From contig JARVLF010000006.1 of NCBI GenBank assembly GCA_030849465.1, positions 992,001-1,056,000 on the forward strand: a stretch of 64,000 bases of DNA, in the 5' to 3' direction. The DNA is from Moesziomyces globuligerus (lineage: Eukaryota > Basidiomycota > Ustilaginomycetes > Ustilaginales > Ustilaginaceae). The translations under genes and the position numbers were made by a program. The notes beneath the pieces were generated by a model. That model saw only the letters and a list, made by a program, of their open reading frames with translations. It made no database searches and was not told the origin of the DNA. Positions 52,762 to 61,267 of this stretch are shown here, in pieces (the first letter of the stretch is position 1; each line of letters begins with the position of its first letter).

Positions 52762-55700
52762 CTAGAGCGTCTTTACGCGTTCGTCCTTGCCCTCGGCGGC
52801 GTTCTGAATGAGCGTCATCTGGTCCGGGGTGAGCTGGGCAGTGATGCCTGCCCAGACCTGCGGTCGCTGGTTCTGGTAGCTCGCCAGGAGCGCGCGGAAC
52901 TGCTCAAAGACAGGCACCGCGTCCATGGGACTCTCGTAGCTCAGCTCGTCGTCCTCGTCCTCGTCCTCAAAGTCGGCCTCGTCGTCGTCGTCGTCGTCGT
53001 CGTCGAGCTCCTCGCCGTTGGCGCGCGCGCGCAGCTTAGCACGCTCGCGCGCAAACATCTCGAGATACTCGTTGTCCTCGTCCACCACGTCGCGGTCGTC
53101 GTCCACATCCTCGAACCCGCTCGTGTCCACGCCGGGCGCACCGGACGAAGAGGCAAACGACTCCTCACCCTCGTCATCGTCGTCGTTCTCGAAGGCTTCC
53201 AGCAGCTCGTTGCGCTTCTTGATCGCTTCGGGCAGCCCGTCGAGCTGCGTCGCCAACGCCACGAGGAACGGCGCCAGGTTCGACTGCAACGCAGCCGGCA
53301 GAGACGAAGGCTCGAGCGCAAGCAGCTCCATGATGGCCGATGCCGCCACCTTTTTCTCGTGTACGCGCGTCAGCTTGGGCAGCAGCGAGGTGATGGCGCC
53401 AAACAGCGACAAGGTAGCGTTGGCCGACTCGAGCACCTGCAACGTCGCACCGGCGTTGTAGACGAGCGCATCCAGCACCACGATCACCGCCCACTTGCGC
53501 ACGTCGGCCTTGGCCTTCTCCTCGTCGAGCGTATGCGGCAGCACCGCGCCGACGATCTGCGCCAGCGCCTCGTCCACGCCGCCGCGCAGCAACAGCAGGA
53601 TGACGTCGGCGAGCTTGCAGGCGGCGACCTGGTCGGTCATGCCGAGCTGGTCCGAGGTCATGGCGGTGAGGAAGATGTCGACGAGCATCGACTTGTACTC
53701 GCTCGACTGCTGCACCACCTCGACGCCGTACGAGACGCAGTTGTCGATCGTCGGCAGCATCTCGGAGAGGTAGTCGATGCCGGCGCCCTTGAAGCTCTTG
53801 TAGATGAGCGTAAAGATGTGCCACATGCCCGCCGAGACCTTCTTCTGGTAGTAGGTCAGCGTGTCGGTCAGCTCGAGGCAGTCGTCAAACAGCTCGACGC
53901 AGTCTTTCTCGAGCGTGAAGGCAACCACGGGCAGCACCACCGCCTCGAGCTTCTCGAGGATCTCGGGCTTGGACTCGGCCGAGGCGATGATCTGGAAGAT
54001 GGTGTTGAGGCAGCCCATAGCGGCAAACAGCTTGTCGTCCTCGTGGCTGTCCAGGTTGAGCTCCATGGTGCCGTCGGCATCGCGCTCGGCCGACTCGAGG
54101 TTCTCGTTGACGAGGCGTATGTACGACTCGGCCATCTGCTCGGTCAGCTGGATCGAGAACGGCAGCAGCTCGTCGCCAAAGTTGGCGACCACCTTGGACT
54201 TGGTGGGCGAGAGGATGTCGAGGTCCGTCTCGTCCGAGAGCTTGAGCAGCTCCTGCATCAGACGCGCCGCGTTGGGCGCCATGGCGGCGTGCACCTCGTC
54301 GTGGTCGATGAGCGAGCCGATCGCCTCGGCGGCGACGACGCGCACGGGCAGCTCGGCGTCGCCGATGCAGTCCATCACGCCGCGGAACGCCGCCTCGAGC
54401 GTCGCGGTGTTGGACCACTGCATGCCGTTGTGGTCAAACGCCTTGACCAGGTCGCAGGCGCGGTAGCGGAGAAACTTGTGCTCGCTCTTGAGCTCGGGGA
54501 TGACGTGCTGGGCAAAGAAGCCGTCGAGCATCGCCGAGACCTTTTCGTGGTTGACCATGGTGAGGTCCATGGCGCGACACAGATGGAAGGCGCCGTCCTT
54601 GTCCTTGGCGCTGCGCTGCGCCGGATAGGCGTTGACCACCTCGGTGACAAACTCGAGCAGCGGCATGAACGCGCTCTTGGTGCGCTTGCTCGCCACGGTC
54701 TGGATGAAGGTGGCGGCCGAGCCGGCCACGCTGCCGATCTCCTCGAACGGATCGAGGTTGGCACGCACAAAGTCGACCGCGTCGAGCTCCCACAGCTCGT
54801 CGTCCTCCTCGCTGAAGCAGAGGCGCGGGAAGATGAACGACTGGGTGAGCTGGAGCACGTGCGGCTTGAGCAGCGCCCAGGTCGACTTGGGCTTGACGCA
54901 CTCGGTGAAGAACATGCAGAGGAAGTAGAAGGCCTTTTTGGAGATCCAGAGGTTCGACTGGCTGTTGGCCTCGGCGATGCGCAGGTAGACCTTGAGGATC
55001 TCGGGCGCAAACGTGGCGACGAAGTTGTCGGCGAACGGCTTGTACTCCTTCATATCCGAGGGGAGCTGCGAAGGGTTGCCGTAGCGCGAGAAGAGCTTGT
55101 TGAGCGAGTGGAAGGCCCACTTCTTTGCCTTCCACCACGGCGCGACCTCGCGGGCGTCGTCGTCGGCGGGGAGGGCGGCGGGGTCGATCTCCTTCTGAAC
55201 GACGTTGAGGAGGAAGGTGCCCCAAGGGACGATGGATTCGTGCGACTGCTGGTGTTTTGTGAGCTCGGTGTGCATGGAGGTCTTGTAGATCTTGAGGATG
55301 ACGTAGAGGATCTCGCCGACCTCGTGGGAGGAGGCGTTGTCCGAGCTGAGCAGGCTGTTGCCGGTGTGGAGGATGTGCGGGAGGGTGGCGGGGGCGAGCT
55401 GATCCATCATCTTGACGCCATTGGTCCATCGGTAGGCACGGACGACCTCGAGGAGGGCGCGGAGGCCGCCGTAGACCTCGTTGGGGTTCTGGCTCTGGAG
55501 GAGCTGACCGATCTGATCCATGAGCGAGGGCCAGGAGGCGGGGAAGTCGCAGCGAGCGACGGTGCCGAGCGCACTGGCGACATGCACGCGAATCGGGGCG
55601 GGAGCCTCGACGAGGGTCTTGAGCAGGTTGGCCTTGATCGCGTCGCGGTCCTGCTGGGGGATGACGGTGACGGTGGGGCCGCCGCGGACGGGGGTGGAGT

Positions 55701-55905
55701 CCCAGTGCCTGCGAACGCGGTTCTTAAAGTAGATGGCGGCGGCCTGCCTCACGGCGAGGTCGACCTGGTCGGAGGAGACGACCTGGAAGACCGAGGAGAG
55801 CATGCCATCCTGGGACTCGACCTTCTTGAGCTCGAGCTCGGCGGCCTTGCGAGCATTGGGGTTGGGGTCCAACGAGTGGGTGAAGACCTGAACGAGCGCG
55901 TCCAT
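52762..55905 (-). CDS. NMD5: Importin-7/8-type karyopherin (Nmd5/Sxm1 family)
   Basis: Importin-beta superfamily nuclear transport receptor; yeast relatives Nmd5 (Kap119) and Sxm1 (Kap108) import ribosomal proteins, TFIIS and signalling proteins. 1047 residues, equal to the usual Nmd5 length of about 1048. The importin-beta N-terminal domain is clear (ARKAAELELKKVESQ, LAVRQAAAIYFKNRVRRHW), followed by HEAT-type helices throughout, for example VHVASALGTVARCDFPASWP. An acidic segment near 940-1010 includes eight consecutive Asp and a DEDEDDE stretch, encoded partly by a GTC-rich repeat. The symbol is given for the family; assignment to Nmd5 rather than Sxm1 is not certain. ATG at 55905 gives MDALVQVFTHSLDPNP, matching the family start; the frame stays open upstream. 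No intron seen. Confidence 0.92.
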   Translation of the reverse strand: MDALVQVFTHSLDPNPNARKAAELELKKVESQDGMLSSVFQVVSSDQVDLAVRQAAAIYFKNRVRRHWDSTPVRGGPTVTVIPQQDRDAIKANLLKTLVEAPAPIRVHVASALGTVARCDFPASWPSLMDQIGQLLQSQNPNEVYGGLRALLEVVRAYRWTNGVKMMDQLAPATLPHILHTGNSLLSSDNASSHEVGEILYVILKIYKTSMHTELTKHQQSHESIVPWGTFLLNVVQKEIDPAALPADDDAREVAPWWKAKKWAFHSLNKLFSRYGNPSQLPSDMKEYKPFADNFVATFAPEILKVYLRIAEANSQSNLWISKKAFYFLCMFFTECVKPKSTWALLKPHVLQLTQSFIFPRLCFSEEDDELWELDAVDFVRANLDPFEEIGSVAGSAATFIQTVASKRTKSAFMPLLEFVTEVVNAYPAQRSAKDKDGAFHLCRAMDLTMVNHEKVSAMLDGFFAQHVIPELKSEHKFLRYRACDLVKAFDHNGMQWSNTATLEAAFRGVMDCIGDAELPVRVVAAEAIGSLIDHDEVHAAMAPNAARLMQELLKLSDETDLDILSPTKSKVVANFGDELLPFSIQLTEQMAESYIRLVNENLESAERDADGTMELNLDSHEDDKLFAAMGCLNTIFQIIASAESKPEILEKLEAVVLPVVAFTLEKDCVELFDDCLELTDTLTYYQKKVSAGMWHIFTLIYKSFKGAGIDYLSEMLPTIDNCVSYGVEVVQQSSEYKSMLVDIFLTAMTSDQLGMTDQVAACKLADVILLLLRGGVDEALAQIVGAVLPHTLDEEKAKADVRKWAVIVVLDALVYNAGATLQVLESANATLSLFGAITSLLPKLTRVHEKKVAASAIMELLALEPSSLPAALQSNLAPFLVALATQLDGLPEAIKKRNELLEAFENDDDDEGEESFASSSGAPGVDTSGFEDVDDDRDVVDEDNEYLEMFARERAKLRARANGEELDDDDDDDDEADFEDEDEDDELSYESPMDAVPVFEQFRALLASYQNQRPQVWAGITAQLTPDQMTLIQNAAEGKDERVKTL

Positions 55906-56619
55906 GCTGGGCGGATCGGGGTTCTTGCCAGGATACAGCAACGAAGCTGCGTGGCAAGGCGTAGTGCGAAGAAGAGGAAAAGGGGGGGAGCGGTGGGTGA
56001 CGGCGGGAGGCAAACAAGCAAGTGACCGACGTGTGCGTGCTTGGACGTGCAAAGTCGGGGCTGACACCGACTTGTGCAAGCGTGCTCAACTCACACTGTG
56101 ACGCCTTGGACTCACACTGCTCAACTGCGTCCGAGGCGAGGCGAGGCGTGGATGATCTTCTGCGAGTGGGGAAAGCTGGAAATTCCCCTGAGCACAGAAA
56201 GAAAGAAGAAAGAAAAAAAAAAGTGTGGCGAGCTGGCCCGAGCTCAGTCTGCTGTGCTTCCAAGCAGCACTTTCTGAGCAATTTGAGAAAAATTTTGGAG
56301 GGAAGAAAGGCGACTGAGGCCTGGCTCTGCCTCGAGTCCAATTTCGAGAACAACACTTTTGGCCGGCGCGGGAGTCGGAACTGGACGAGCAAAGCAACAC
56401 TCGGTTGCTTAGCATTCGCCAATGCATCCGGCCGACTCACGAGAGCGCGTTGCGGTGCCTGAGAGCAGTGCCTGAGAGCTGCAGCAAGAGTGTCACTTTG
56501 AGCTCCACATGTGGAGAAGGAGACCCGCTTGCAGCTCAGCACCACCACCACCAACACCACCATCCGCACCTCGACCGCCCTCGTGCTGGCCCTCGCCAAA
56601 TCGGCATCGGCTGTCTGCC
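55906..56619. other. Divergent promoter region, karyopherin / RAD17
   Basis: 714 bp between divergent starts. Short A-rich runs occur at about 56200-56225; no distinct motif was assigned. Confidence 0.55.
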
Positions 56620-59034
56620 ATGCCTCCCAAGCACTCACGCCCTCTATCCCGGACACTCTCGGCCTCCAGCGCATCCTCCTCCTCCCAGCCAGCCTCCTCG
56701 AGTCGCACCACAAAGCTCAAGCAGAACAAGCTCGACTTCTCTTTCCACTCGACACCCTTCGGCGCACGTCCCCTCAGCAGCACGCCGTCTTTCAGCCTTC
56801 CCACATCCACCACCGCCAACAAGGGCAAACAAAAGCAACGCGAGGATGCTCAGCTGCAACAACGTCCATCGGCTCCGCTCAACCCTGTCGCAGAGCACAC
56901 ACAGCACGCAAAGCATGCCGATCCATTGCCCGACGATGGTGCGTTCTTGTGGTCCGAACGTCTGGCTCCCCACCACAGCCAAGAGCTCGCCGTACATCCG
57001 CGCAAGCTCGCACAGGTGCAGACGTGGATCGCCGAGGCATTCTCGGAGCAGCCTCGCCTTGCGAGGAATCGCAAGCTGCTCGCCTTGACCGGCCCAGCGG
57101 GATCGGCCAAGTCGGCTACCATCAAGGCGCTGGCTTCGGCCCACGACCTCGACTACGACATTCTGGAATGGCACAACGACTCGCCCACCTTTGATCCCAC
57201 CGCCGCCTTCATCCCTGGCTCCTCGTTCGTCGACCGATTCACCGACTTCCTCGCCAAGGCGGCCAAGTTCCCCACCCTCCACCTGCAGTCCGCTGCCGAG
57301 GCCGACTCACAGGAGCAGAGCGCCGATACCACCGCCTCGTCCTCCCTCGATACGCTCGACGCTCCCGCCGCATCCGCAAGGCGCAATCGGCTCGTTCTGC
57401 TTCAGGATCTGCCCAACCTCCATCACCCTCCAACCCGCAACCTCTTCCAGGCTGCGCTCGAACAGCACCTCGCACAGTCTGCGCTGCTCACCGCGCGCGG
57501 GCTCCCCAACGTACCCATCGTCATCATCGTCACAGAGTCCACGCCCAGGGAGGATCAGGACGGCTGGATCGCAGGCGCCTCCGGCAGCACATGGCGAGAA
57601 CGCATCGCCTCCATCGTCGACACGCGCACCGTGCTCGGCGAGCGCATCCGCCGTCACCCCGCCTATGCAGAGATCCGCTTCAACCCAGTCGCCCCCTCCA
57701 TCATCCTCAAGGGTCTCAAGAGGGCCATCGAACACGCTCCGGCGCACGTGCTGGGGAGTGCAGCCAAGGGCAAAGCCAAGGGCAACGCCTTGCCTAGGCC
57801 GATCGCAGAGCTGCTGCAGGCGGTCGCCGAGGACTCCAACGGCGACCTCAGAGCTGCGCTCAACTGCCTCCAATTCCTGGGCGCATCGCGGCGCCAGTTG
57901 GATGAAATGCTCAAGGACGCGGCGGCCGCGAGGTCGGGACCAAGTAAAAACAGAGGCGTGAAGCGGATGCTCTCGCTCGTAGCTGGCAGGGAGAGCTCGC
58001 TGGCGCTCTTCCATGCGCTCGGTCGGGTGCTCTACAACAAGCGCGAGGGCGATCCGGGCGACGAAGCCTCGAGTTCCCGCGCGGAAGCAGATTCCGATTC
58101 CGACGATCCAGACGAGCATCTCGCGAGTCGGCAGCGTGAGCTCCGCCGCGCTATGCAGGCCATCGTTGCATCCGACACGTCCGAATCGGCTGCCGATCGG
58201 GAGCTACCGGCGCATCTTTCGCATCTGCAACGGCGAGCCTCGCGAGTCGACGTCGATCAGCTCTGGGCAGACCTGCCCGTCGACGCATCGCTCTTTGGGC
58301 TCTACCTGCACCAGAACGCGCCGCAGTTCTGCGGCGAGGTCGAAGAGGTCGAGGCGGTGCTCGAGGCGTTGAGTGCGGCCGACACCATGGCGCCGCTGCA
58401 CGAGCAGTACCGGCACTCGGCCGTCGTCGCCTACTATGCATTCGCGCTCGCCACGCGCGGCGTGCTGCTCGGCCTCCCGAGCCCCGTGCCGCGTCAAGGG
58501 CAGAAGTTCGGCAAAGCCGCCTGGTGGGACGTGCAAAAGAAGCTCGCTGACCTCATGCGCAGCGTCGACGACTTTCGCACCCTGACCAACCTCGCCAGAA
58601 GACCTGCGTCCTACGACGAGGATGGCGGAGCGAGGGTGCGACGTACGCAGTTCGGCAATGCGGCGCTCGAGGTCGAGGGCTTCGACAGGTCCGATGCTGG
58701 GCTAGGAGACGAAGCGCTGGCGTCGGTGGTTTCGACGAGCAATGCAGTGACGATGGTCACCGAGATCTTGCCGCTGCTGGCCAAGATCCGTCCGGGTGGG
58801 ATGGCGACCGAACTGTCCCGGCTGCGTTTCGACCGCGCTGGCGTCGCCGATATGGCCGCAGGTACGCTCGACCAGCACGAGACCGGCGTCGAGGCCGACG
58901 CCACCGACGAACCCGGCGAATCCGCGCCGGACCAGCACGCGAGCAAGAAGATCAGGCTGCAAGAGGCGCACGAGGACCAGGTGGACGTCGCCGATTCGGG
59001 CGAACTCTCGGACGACCAGATCGCCGACTTTTAG
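56620..59034 (+). CDS. RAD17: Checkpoint clamp loader Rad17 (yeast Rad24)
   Basis: RFC-like AAA+ subunit that loads the 9-1-1 clamp onto damaged DNA to activate the ATR/Mec1 checkpoint. 804 residues from the ATG at 56620. The Rad17-specific block FLWSERLAPHHSQELAVHPR is at about 109-128. Walker A GPAGSAKS is at 158-165, and the Walker B-type region reads VLLQDLPNL, where most relatives have E in place of Q before DLPN. A recognisable RFC-like C-terminal part (LFHALGRVLYNKREGD, QFCGEVEEVEAVLEALS) follows, and the protein ends in an acidic DDQIADF. Residues 1-90 are Ser-rich and disordered. An in-frame ATG at 56509 would add 37 Pro/Arg-rich residues; the shorter start is preferred because the extra part looks like leader sequence. 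Confidence 0.93.
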   Translation: MPPKHSRPLSRTLSASSASSSSQPASSSRTTKLKQNKLDFSFHSTPFGARPLSSTPSFSLPTSTTANKGKQKQREDAQLQQRPSAPLNPVAEHTQHAKHADPLPDDGAFLWSERLAPHHSQELAVHPRKLAQVQTWIAEAFSEQPRLARNRKLLALTGPAGSAKSATIKALASAHDLDYDILEWHNDSPTFDPTAAFIPGSSFVDRFTDFLAKAAKFPTLHLQSAAEADSQEQSADTTASSSLDTLDAPAASARRNRLVLLQDLPNLHHPPTRNLFQAALEQHLAQSALLTARGLPNVPIVIIVTESTPREDQDGWIAGASGSTWRERIASIVDTRTVLGERIRRHPAYAEIRFNPVAPSIILKGLKRAIEHAPAHVLGSAAKGKAKGNALPRPIAELLQAVAEDSNGDLRAALNCLQFLGASRRQLDEMLKDAAAARSGPSKNRGVKRMLSLVAGRESSLALFHALGRVLYNKREGDPGDEASSSRAEADSDSDDPDEHLASRQRELRRAMQAIVASDTSESAADRELPAHLSHLQRRASRVDVDQLWADLPVDASLFGLYLHQNAPQFCGEVEEVEAVLEALSAADTMAPLHEQYRHSAVVAYYAFALATRGVLLGLPSPVPRQGQKFGKAAWWDVQKKLADLMRSVDDFRTLTNLARRPASYDEDGGARVRRTQFGNAALEVEGFDRSDAGLGDEALASVVSTSNAVTMVTEILPLLAKIRPGGMATELSRLRFDRAGVADMAAGTLDQHETGVEADATDEPGESAPDQHASKKIRLQEAHEDQVDVADSGELSDDQIADF

Positions 59035-59797
59035 GCTTTCGGTCCGCTCTCGGTCTCACGCCCAGCCCGAACAGAGCCGATGCAGATGCATGTCGCAGAT
59101 GCAGCGTGACGCCGGTACAGCCCATCGGTCGGTCGGCCCTATGGTCAGCCGAGCGTTGACGGCGCGAAGCATGAAGCGCGGAGACCGGCGACTTTTTTTT
59201 CTGCTTTTTGAAGCCCGAGGGCGGTGCCCCACCCCCTCGCTTATTCCTCTAATCCACCGGCGGGCGGTCCTCGCTTCCATCCTCGCCTCCTCTCGCCCGC
59301 AGCCTTGTCCTCTCCCCCGATGCCGAGTTCATGGAACACGCGGCTGCAGTCTAGCTGTCGACACATCGCATGGGCGTCCATAGGCTGCTGGAAAGAGCAG
59401 GATGCCGCGGAGTGGTAGGGAAGCCATTCGCTTAGTTGGACACAGGAGAAGCAGGTGTCACGAAGAAAAAAAGGAACAACAAAGCACGTCTCGCTCGGCG
59501 GGCGTGGGGGTAGCTCTTGCCTAAAAAGAAAAGAAAAACCCCACAGCATGCGAAGGTCAGGGCGGGCTTCGGCTATGGCCCGAAGCATTCAGCAGCGTGC
59601 GTCGGACCAAGTCCATGCGATGCTCGCTTGGAGGCGACATCGGAGCGGCTTTGGCAGACCTTCGAGCAAGCTGGCAGCCACTGCCTCACCTCAGCACGGC
59701 AGCATGGCAGCATGGCAGCATGAGCGGGAACGATATATATAACTTCTCGCCTCGGCGACATTGGCCCACAACGCCAAATACCAGAAGACGTATCAAG
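59035..59797. other. Intergenic region RAD17 to GH5 gene
   Basis: 763 bp on one strand, containing the RAD17 3' end and the GH5 promoter. A short GCAGCAT repeat (about three units) lies near 59699-59721, just upstream of a TATA-like element. No other gene seen. Confidence 0.55.
59733..59742 (+). promoter_or_regulatory. TATA box of the GH5 mannanase gene
   Basis: ATATATATAA, 55 bp before the start codon and in a GC-rich background, so a plausible core promoter element with a short leader. It lies inside the in-frame upstream extension that begins with an ATG at 59720, which argues that this upstream ATG is not used. Confidence 0.6.
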
Positions 59798-61267
59798 ATG
59801 AGGTTTCTACAGTCAGTGAGGGCGACTTCCGCGGTGCTATTTGCGCTTGCGGGCGCCAGCAGCATCCTCGAGCCGCGGGCGGCGGTGGCCAAGGACGACT
59901 TTATCCGGGTCGACGGGATGCGTCTCAAGGAGTCGTCGGGCCAGCTGCACTATCTGACGGGGATCAACTACTGGGCGTGCATGAACCTGGCGGCGGATGC
60001 GGATGCCGGTGGATCGTACAAGCGCTTCATCACCGAGCTCGACCAGATGGCCGCGGCAGGCATCAACCATCTGCGCATCATGGCGGGCTCCGAGGGTGCG
60101 CCGACGCCGCAGCCGTTTCGCATGGAGCCGCCGCTGCAGCCCGCACCCGGGAAATACAACGAGCAGATCTTTGTCGGTCTCGACCGCTGCCTCGCCGAGA
60201 TGGCTCGGCGCGGCATGCGCGCCACGCTGACGCTCAACGATCAATGGCAATGGTCGGGCGGGTTCGCTCAGTATGTAAGCTGGGCGAACGGGAACGAGAA
60301 GTACGACTATCCGCCTTCGTGGAACTTGACGGCGCCACCGCAGAGGTCGGGACCATCGGGCCGAGGTTGGGGCAACTATACGACTACGGGTAGCTTCAAC
60401 GAGTATGCTAGCTACGGCAATCGGATCTATACGGATGAGAATGCGGAGCGTATGTTCAAGGCGCACATTTCGCGCGTCGTGCATCGCCGCAACACGGTCA
60501 ACGGTCGGGTGTACAAGGACGATCCGACGATCATGACGTGGCAGCTGGCCAACGAGCCTCAGCCCCAGAACCAGGCCTCCTACCTTGGCCCCTACGAGCT
60601 GCAGTATGCACCGAATCCATCCGATCCACTGCTTGGGTGGATCGACCGGATCTCGACCTACATCCGAACGCTGGCGCCGCGCCAGCTGATCTCGGCCGGA
60701 TTCGAGGGCAAGCAGGGCGAGTGGTACTGGAAGGCGGTGCACCGACCGAAGAACATCGACTACGGCACGGCGCACTGCTGGGTGCAGAACTGGGGCGTCT
60801 ACGACATGCTCGACGCATCGCACGCCAACCTCGACCGCGCCAAAGCGTTTGCGACCGAGTTTGTCGGCAACACCTCGCGCTGGGCGCGCGAGATCGGCAA
60901 ACCCGTCTTCCTCGAAGAGTTCGGCATGGCCCGCGACAACTGGCAGAACAACCTCTCGCGCGGCGACTACCAGTATGCCAGCAAAGCATCCACTCGCAAC
61001 AAGGACGAGTACTTCACCCACATCATCGGCAAAGCCCTCGAGAGCTTCAAGAGCTCCGGCGGTGGATACGTGGGTACGGCACCCTGGGCGTATGGCGGCA
61101 CGTATAGACCCGAGTCGCAGAAGCAGAACAAGTTCGGCATGGTCTGGGCAGGCGACCCCCCGCACGAGGCGCCTGGCTGGTACGACGTCTACGACAAGGA
61201 CAACGCCGTCGCCATCATCCGCGCGCAGAAGAAGCACGCCGACAGCTTCATCGCCGGTCGCAAGTAG
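59798..61267 (+). CDS. Secreted GH5 endo-beta-1,4-mannanase-type glycoside hydrolase
   Basis: 489 residues, no intron. A signal peptide of about 31 residues (MRFLQSVRATSAVLFALAG, ending AAVA) sends it to the secretory pathway. The catalytic module resembles GH5 subfamily 7 mannanases: GINYWACMNLAAD and HLRIMAGSEGAPTPQPFR near the start, the acid/base glutamate in WQLANEP (E253), and the nucleophile in FLEEFGMARDNWQ (E374). The closing sequence FGMVWAGDPPHEAPGWYDVY is also family-like. It would cleave mannan of plant cell walls or act on fungal wall polymers; the substrate is inferred from the family. No carbohydrate-binding module or GPI signal is visible. Upstream a TATA element supports the chosen start. 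Confidence 0.88.
   Translation: MRFLQSVRATSAVLFALAGASSILEPRAAVAKDDFIRVDGMRLKESSGQLHYLTGINYWACMNLAADADAGGSYKRFITELDQMAAAGINHLRIMAGSEGAPTPQPFRMEPPLQPAPGKYNEQIFVGLDRCLAEMARRGMRATLTLNDQWQWSGGFAQYVSWANGNEKYDYPPSWNLTAPPQRSGPSGRGWGNYTTTGSFNEYASYGNRIYTDENAERMFKAHISRVVHRRNTVNGRVYKDDPTIMTWQLANEPQPQNQASYLGPYELQYAPNPSDPLLGWIDRISTYIRTLAPRQLISAGFEGKQGEWYWKAVHRPKNIDYGTAHCWVQNWGVYDMLDASHANLDRAKAFATEFVGNTSRWAREIGKPVFLEEFGMARDNWQNNLSRGDYQYASKASTRNKDEYFTHIIGKALESFKSSGGGYVGTAPWAYGGTYRPESQKQNKFGMVWAGDPPHEAPGWYDVYDKDNAVAIIRAQKKHADSFIAGRK

Noticed and set aside
53359..56025. 888-codon + strand ORF opposite the karyopherin gene
   Set aside because: Same artefact; sense frame is an importin.
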